NCBI RefSeq assembly: GCF_000720115.1
Contig: NZ_JOIR01000037.1
Span: forward strand, 62,001 to 126,000
Source of the DNA: Streptomyces sp. NRRL F-2580
Lineage (GTDB): Bacteria; Actinomycetota; Actinomycetes; Streptomycetales; Streptomycetaceae
DNA length: 64,000 nucleotides
Direction: 5' to 3'
Shown: in pieces, positions 61,045-64,000 of the stretch
Layout of the letters: every line of letters begins with the position of its first letter
Numbering within the stretch: position 1 is the stretch's first letter
Translations under genes and position numbers: made by a program
The notes under the pieces: model-generated
What the model was told of the DNA's origin: nothing
Database searches by the model: none
What the model saw: the letters and a program-made list of their open reading frames with translations, nothing else

Positions 61045-61362
61045 TCAGAGGATCACCGCCAGCGCGAACAGCGCCAGCGCCACCGTGCACCCCGCCGCCG
61101 CCAGCGCCGCCCGCGGCGAGAGCGCCCGGGGCCGGTCCGTCGCCAGCGCCCGGATCCGGCGGTGCGCCACCCCCAGGAACGCCAGCCAGAGCAGGGCGGT
61201 CACAGCGGCTCCCGCGGCCGTCACCGGCGTACCGGACCCGTGCAGGGCCTGCCGTATCCCCAGCACCGCGACCACCGAGCAGGCCAGCGTCGTACGCCGC
61301 CACGCCAGCCGGGTCCGTTCCGGCTGGAGCCCGGCGTCGCGCGTCTCCCCGTAAGTGGTCAC
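61045..61362 (-). CDS. DUF202 family membrane protein
   Basis: 105 aa from GTG 61362, sharing GTGA with the stop of the gene upstream. GLQPERTRLAWRRTTLACSV is the DUF202 signature; three hydrophobic helices follow (SVVAVLGIRQALHG, AGAAVTALLWLAFLGVA, ALAAAGCTVALALFALAVIL). Paired DUF202 genes are common in actinobacteria; function unknown. Confidence 0.85.
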   Translation of the reverse strand: MTTYGETRDAGLQPERTRLAWRRTTLACSVVAVLGIRQALHGSGTPVTAAGAAVTALLWLAFLGVAHRRIRALATDRPRALSPRAALAAAGCTVALALFALAVIL

Positions 61363-61757
61363 CGGCCCCGCGTCCAGCCCAGCAGCACGACCATCACCAT
61401 CGCCACCGCGACCAGCCCCACCCCCAGGCTCAGCACCACGGGGAACCGCGACAGCGGCAGGTCCTCGCCCCGCCGCATCGCCCGCTCGCACCGCACCCAG
61501 TGGTTCACCGCCCGCAGCGCACAGGCCGCGCCCACCGCGAGCAGCGCGACGGACATCCCGACCCGCACCCCCCAGCGCAGGTCAGGCAGGAACTGGTCGA
61601 CGGCGAAACCGCCGCCCACCAGGGCCAGCGCGGTCCGGATCCAGGCCAGGAAGGTCCGCTCGTTGGCCAGCGAGAAGCGGTAGTCGGGGGTCTCGCCCTC
61701 GTCCCTCAGCCGCGCGGGTGCGAACCAGAGGCGCACGTCCTTGACGAAGTCGATCAC
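61359..61757 (-). CDS. YidH/DUF202 family membrane protein
   Basis: 132 aa. An N-terminal WFAPARLRDEGETPDYRFSLANERTFLAWIRTALALVGGGFAV block is the YidH-type DUF202 signature; two further helices follow (GMSVALLAVGAACALRAV, LSLGVGLVAVAMVMVVLLG). Coupled to the second DUF202 gene by a 4-base overlap, so the two small membrane proteins probably form a complex. Role unknown. Confidence 0.88.
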   Translation of the reverse strand: MIDFVKDVRLWFAPARLRDEGETPDYRFSLANERTFLAWIRTALALVGGGFAVDQFLPDLRWGVRVGMSVALLAVGAACALRAVNHWVRCERAMRRGEDLPLSRFPVVLSLGVGLVAVAMVMVVLLGWTRGR

Positions 61758-61766
61758 CCGGCCAAT

Positions 61767-62297
61767 CTACTGGCCCGCCTCCCGGAACCCGCGCAGCCGC
61801 CGGTAGGCCTCCAGCCCGTCCGGCACCCAGGCCCAGTCCCCGTCCTCGACCCGCCGGCCCAGCTCCTCCTGCGTGAGGTGGGTGTGCCAGTCGACCTCCG
61901 ACACCTGGGGGGCCACCGGCAGGTCGCACCGCACCTCGTGCACGTACGACCACCAGGCACCGCCCGGGCCCTCGTACAGGAACTTGAACAGCGGCTTCGG
62001 CTGCGGCAGCCCCCGGACGCCCAGCTCCTCCCCGGCCTCCCGCAGCGCGGCCTGCGCGTAGGTCTCGCCGGCGCCCAGCACCCCGCCCACGAACATGTCG
62101 TAGTGCGAGGGGAAGACGAGCTTCGACGCCGTGCGGCGGTGGACGAAGATCCGCCCCTGCGCGTCCCTCGCCTGCACGAACACGCAGCGGTGGATCAGCC
62201 CGCGGGCGTACACCTCGCCCCGCGGGGCCTGTCCGGTGACCCGGTCCTCCCGGTCCACCACGTCCAGTACTTCATCAGCGGCACTCACATGGTTCAT
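61767..62297 (-). CDS. Nudix hydrolase
   Basis: 176 aa. The Nudix box G72-x5-E78-x7-R86-E87-A-G-E90-E91-L-G-V is complete. VDREDRVTGQAPRGEVYARGLIHRCVFV before it resembles the isopentenyl-diphosphate isomerase/YfcD branch. The substrate (a nucleoside or other diphosphate) is not assignable. It ends 9 bases before the DUF202 gene and starts 77 bases from the divergent FAD dehydrogenase. Confidence 0.92.
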   Translation of the reverse strand: MNHVSAADEVLDVVDREDRVTGQAPRGEVYARGLIHRCVFVQARDAQGRIFVHRRTASKLVFPSHYDMFVGGVLGAGETYAQAALREAGEELGVRGLPQPKPLFKFLYEGPGGAWWSYVHEVRCDLPVAPQVSEVDWHTHLTQEELGRRVEDGDWAWVPDGLEAYRRLRGFREAGQ

Positions 62298-62373
62298 CCA
62301 ACCACCCCTGTTGACTGGTTACCGCTCCGTAGCCAAGGATCTGCCCCACCACCGACGGAGGACGGGTAGCCGC

Positions 62374-64000
62374 ATGACGTACGACGCAGACGTGATCGTG
62401 ATCGGAGCCGGGCTCGCGGGCCTCGTGGCCACCGCCGAGCTCGTCGACGCGGGCCGCAAGGTCATCCTGCTCGACCAGGAGCCGGAGCAGTCCATCGGCG
62501 GTCAGGCGCACTGGTCCTTCGGCGGCCTGTTCTTCGTGGACTCGCCCGAGCAGCGCCGGATGCGGATCAAGGACAGTCACGCGCTCGCGCTCCAGGACTG
62601 GCTGGGCACCGCCGGCTTCGACCGCGAGGAGGACGCGTGGCCGCGCCGCTGGGCCGAGGCCTACGTCGACTTCGCGGCCGGTGAGAAGCGCTCCTGGCTG
62701 CACGCCCAGGGCGTCCGCTTCTTCCCCGTGGTCGGCTGGGCCGAGCGCGGCGGCTACGACGCCAACGGCCACGGGAACTCCGTCCCCCGCTTCCACATCA
62801 CCTGGGGCACCGGTCCCGGCCTGGTGGCGCCCTTCGAGCGGCGCGTCCGGGCCGGCGTGGCCCGCGGCCTGGTCCGGTTCGCGTTCCGCCACCGGGTCAC
62901 CGGGCTCTCCGCCACCGCCGGCGCGGTGGACACCGTCACGGGCGAGATCCTGGCCCCGTCCGGGGCCGAACGGGGCACCGCGAGCAGCCGCGAGGTCACC
63001 GGGGCCTTCTCCCTGCGGGCCCAGGCCGTGATCGTCACCAGCGGCGGCATCGGCGGCAACCACGACCTGGTGCGCGCGCAGTGGCCCGCCCGGCTCGGCA
63101 CCCCGCCGCGGCGGATGCTCTCCGGGGTCCCGGCGCACGTGGACGGCCTGATGCTGGGCATCGCGGAGGCGGCCGGCGCCAGCCACATCAACAAGGACCG
63201 GATGTGGCACTACACCGAGGGCATCGAGAACTGGAACCCGATCTGGGCCAGGCACGGCATCCGCATCCTGCCCGGCCCGTCCCCGCTGTGGCTGGACGCC
63301 ACGGGCAAGCGGCTGCCCGTGCCGCTGTTCCCCGGCTTCGACACCCTCGGCACCCTCGACCACATCATGAAGACCGGGCACGACCACACCTGGTTCGTGC
63401 TCAACCAGCGGATCATCGGCAAGGAGTTCGCGCTCTCCGGCTCCGAGCAGAACCCCGACCTCACCGGCAAGTCGATCCGCGACGTGATCACCCGCGCCCG
63501 CCAGGCCGTACCCGGACCGGTCAAGGCGTTCATGGACAACGGCGCCGACTTCGTCGTCGAGCGCGACCTGTCCGCCCTGGTCCGCGGGATGAACGCGGTG
63601 ACCAAGGAGGACCTCCTCGACGAGGCCGCCGTCCGGGGCGAGATCGTGGCCCGCGACCGCGGGATCGCCAACCCCTTCACCAAGGACCTCCAGATCACGG
63701 CCATCCACGGCGCCCGCAGGTACCTCGGCGACAAGCTGATCCGCACGGCCGCCCCGCACCGGATCCTGGACCCCGCCGCCGGGCCGCTGATCGCGGTACG
63801 GCTCTCGATCCTGACCCGCAAGTCCCTGGGCGGCCTGGAGACCGACCTCTCCTCGCGCGTCCTGACCGGGGCGGGCGAGCCGCTGCCGGGCGTCTACGCG
63901 GCGGGCGAGGCGGCCGGGTTCGGCGGGGGCGGGGTCCACGGCTACCGGGCCCTGGAGGGGACGTTCCTCGGCGGGTGCATCTTCTCGGGGCGCGCGGCGG
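62374..64000 (+). CDS. FAD-binding dehydrogenase (KstD/fumarate-reductase-like), cut at the right edge
   Basis: About 542 residues visible from ATG 62374, with GGAGGA upstream. The dinucleotide-binding motif is VIVIGAGLAGLVATAE (GxGxxG at residues 11-16), followed by LLDQEPEQSIGGQAHWSFGG. The C-terminal FAD block AAGEAAGFGGGGVHGYRALEGTFLGG is reached just before the edge, so only a few residues are missing. The family includes 3-ketosteroid-delta1-dehydrogenase-like and fumarate-reductase flavoproteins; the annotated relatives are called FAD-binding dehydrogenase with substrate unknown. It may belong with the acyl-CoA genes but no shared operator was seen. Confidence 0.92.
   Translation, partial: MTYDADVIVIGAGLAGLVATAELVDAGRKVILLDQEPEQSIGGQAHWSFGGLFFVDSPEQRRMRIKDSHALALQDWLGTAGFDREEDAWPRRWAEAYVDFAAGEKRSWLHAQGVRFFPVVGWAERGGYDANGHGNSVPRFHITWGTGPGLVAPFERRVRAGVARGLVRFAFRHRVTGLSATAGAVDTVTGEILAPSGAERGTASSREVTGAFSLRAQAVIVTSGGIGGNHDLVRAQWPARLGTPPRRMLSGVPAHVDGLMLGIAEAAGASHINKDRMWHYTEGIENWNPIWARHGIRILPGPSPLWLDATGKRLPVPLFPGFDTLGTLDHIMKTGHDHTWFVLNQRIIGKEFALSGSEQNPDLTGKSIRDVITRARQAVPGPVKAFMDNGADFVVERDLSALVRGMNAVTKEDLLDEAAVRGEIVARDRGIANPFTKDLQITAIHGARRYLGDKLIRTAAPHRILDPAAGPLIAVRLSILTRKSLGGLETDLSSRVLTGAGEPLPGVYAAGEAAGFGGGGVHGYRALEGTFLGGCIFSGRAA

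Overview
This is a chromosomal window from an actinomycete, almost certainly a Streptomyces. GC content is very high throughout, GTG starts are frequent, neighbouring genes are often coupled by 4-base ATGA/GTGA overlaps, TetR/GntR/MerR regulators are abundant, and the gene families (FxSxx-COOH peptide system, DnaE2/ImuB, AA10 monooxygenase, SoxR, eukaryotic-type kinase) are typical of that genus. I see no rRNA, tRNA, CRISPR array, transposase or phage gene.

Left edge (1-6402, minus strand): a ribosomal-peptide cluster of the FxSxx-COOH type. The order of transcription is precursor fxsA, radical SAM/SPASM enzyme fxsB, an AAC(3)-family acyltransferase, TIR-domain protein fxsC and the large P-loop/TIR/NB-ARC protein fxsT, which runs off the window. 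This is the most unusual system here.

6.4-23.6 kb: housekeeping and accessory genes. They include an FMN reductase, an alpha/beta hydrolase, a repeat-rich intergenic zone with a frameshifted TetR remnant, a YhgE-like membrane protein, and an SOS-type mutagenesis pair (dnaE2 plus an ImuB-like Y-family protein behind a LexA-like box). Then come secreted enzymes (lipase, sortase-type LPMO, SGNH hydrolase), a GntR regulator, an AAA ATPase and a membrane Ser/Thr kinase.

23.6-41.2 kb: a CoA-transferase, a DrrAB-type exporter with a divergent TetR gene, a stand-alone type ISP specificity domain, homogentisate dioxygenase with a GntR/UTRA regulator, a three-gene beta-helix/cupredoxin/membrane operon, a TetR gene, a molybdopterin oxidoreductase and a citrate transporter.

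41.2-64 kb: acyl-CoA, aldehyde and alcohol catabolism under several TetR regulators. Comparing intergenic sequences by eye gave three sets of matching operator-like motifs. They predict small regulons: (i) aldehyde and alcohol dehydrogenase plus an acyl-CoA dehydrogenase; (ii) a TetR gene and a MaoC hydratase; (iii) a molybdopterin oxidoreductase, an SDR/acyl-CoA ligase pair and a phosphotransferase/acyl-CoA dehydrogenase pair resembling a split human ACAD10/11. The right end holds a beta-lactamase-fold hydrolase, a His-rich protein, two DUF202 proteins, a Nudix hydrolase and an FAD dehydrogenase cut by the edge.

All calls come from reading the sequence and from remembered family motifs. No database search or structure prediction was run.
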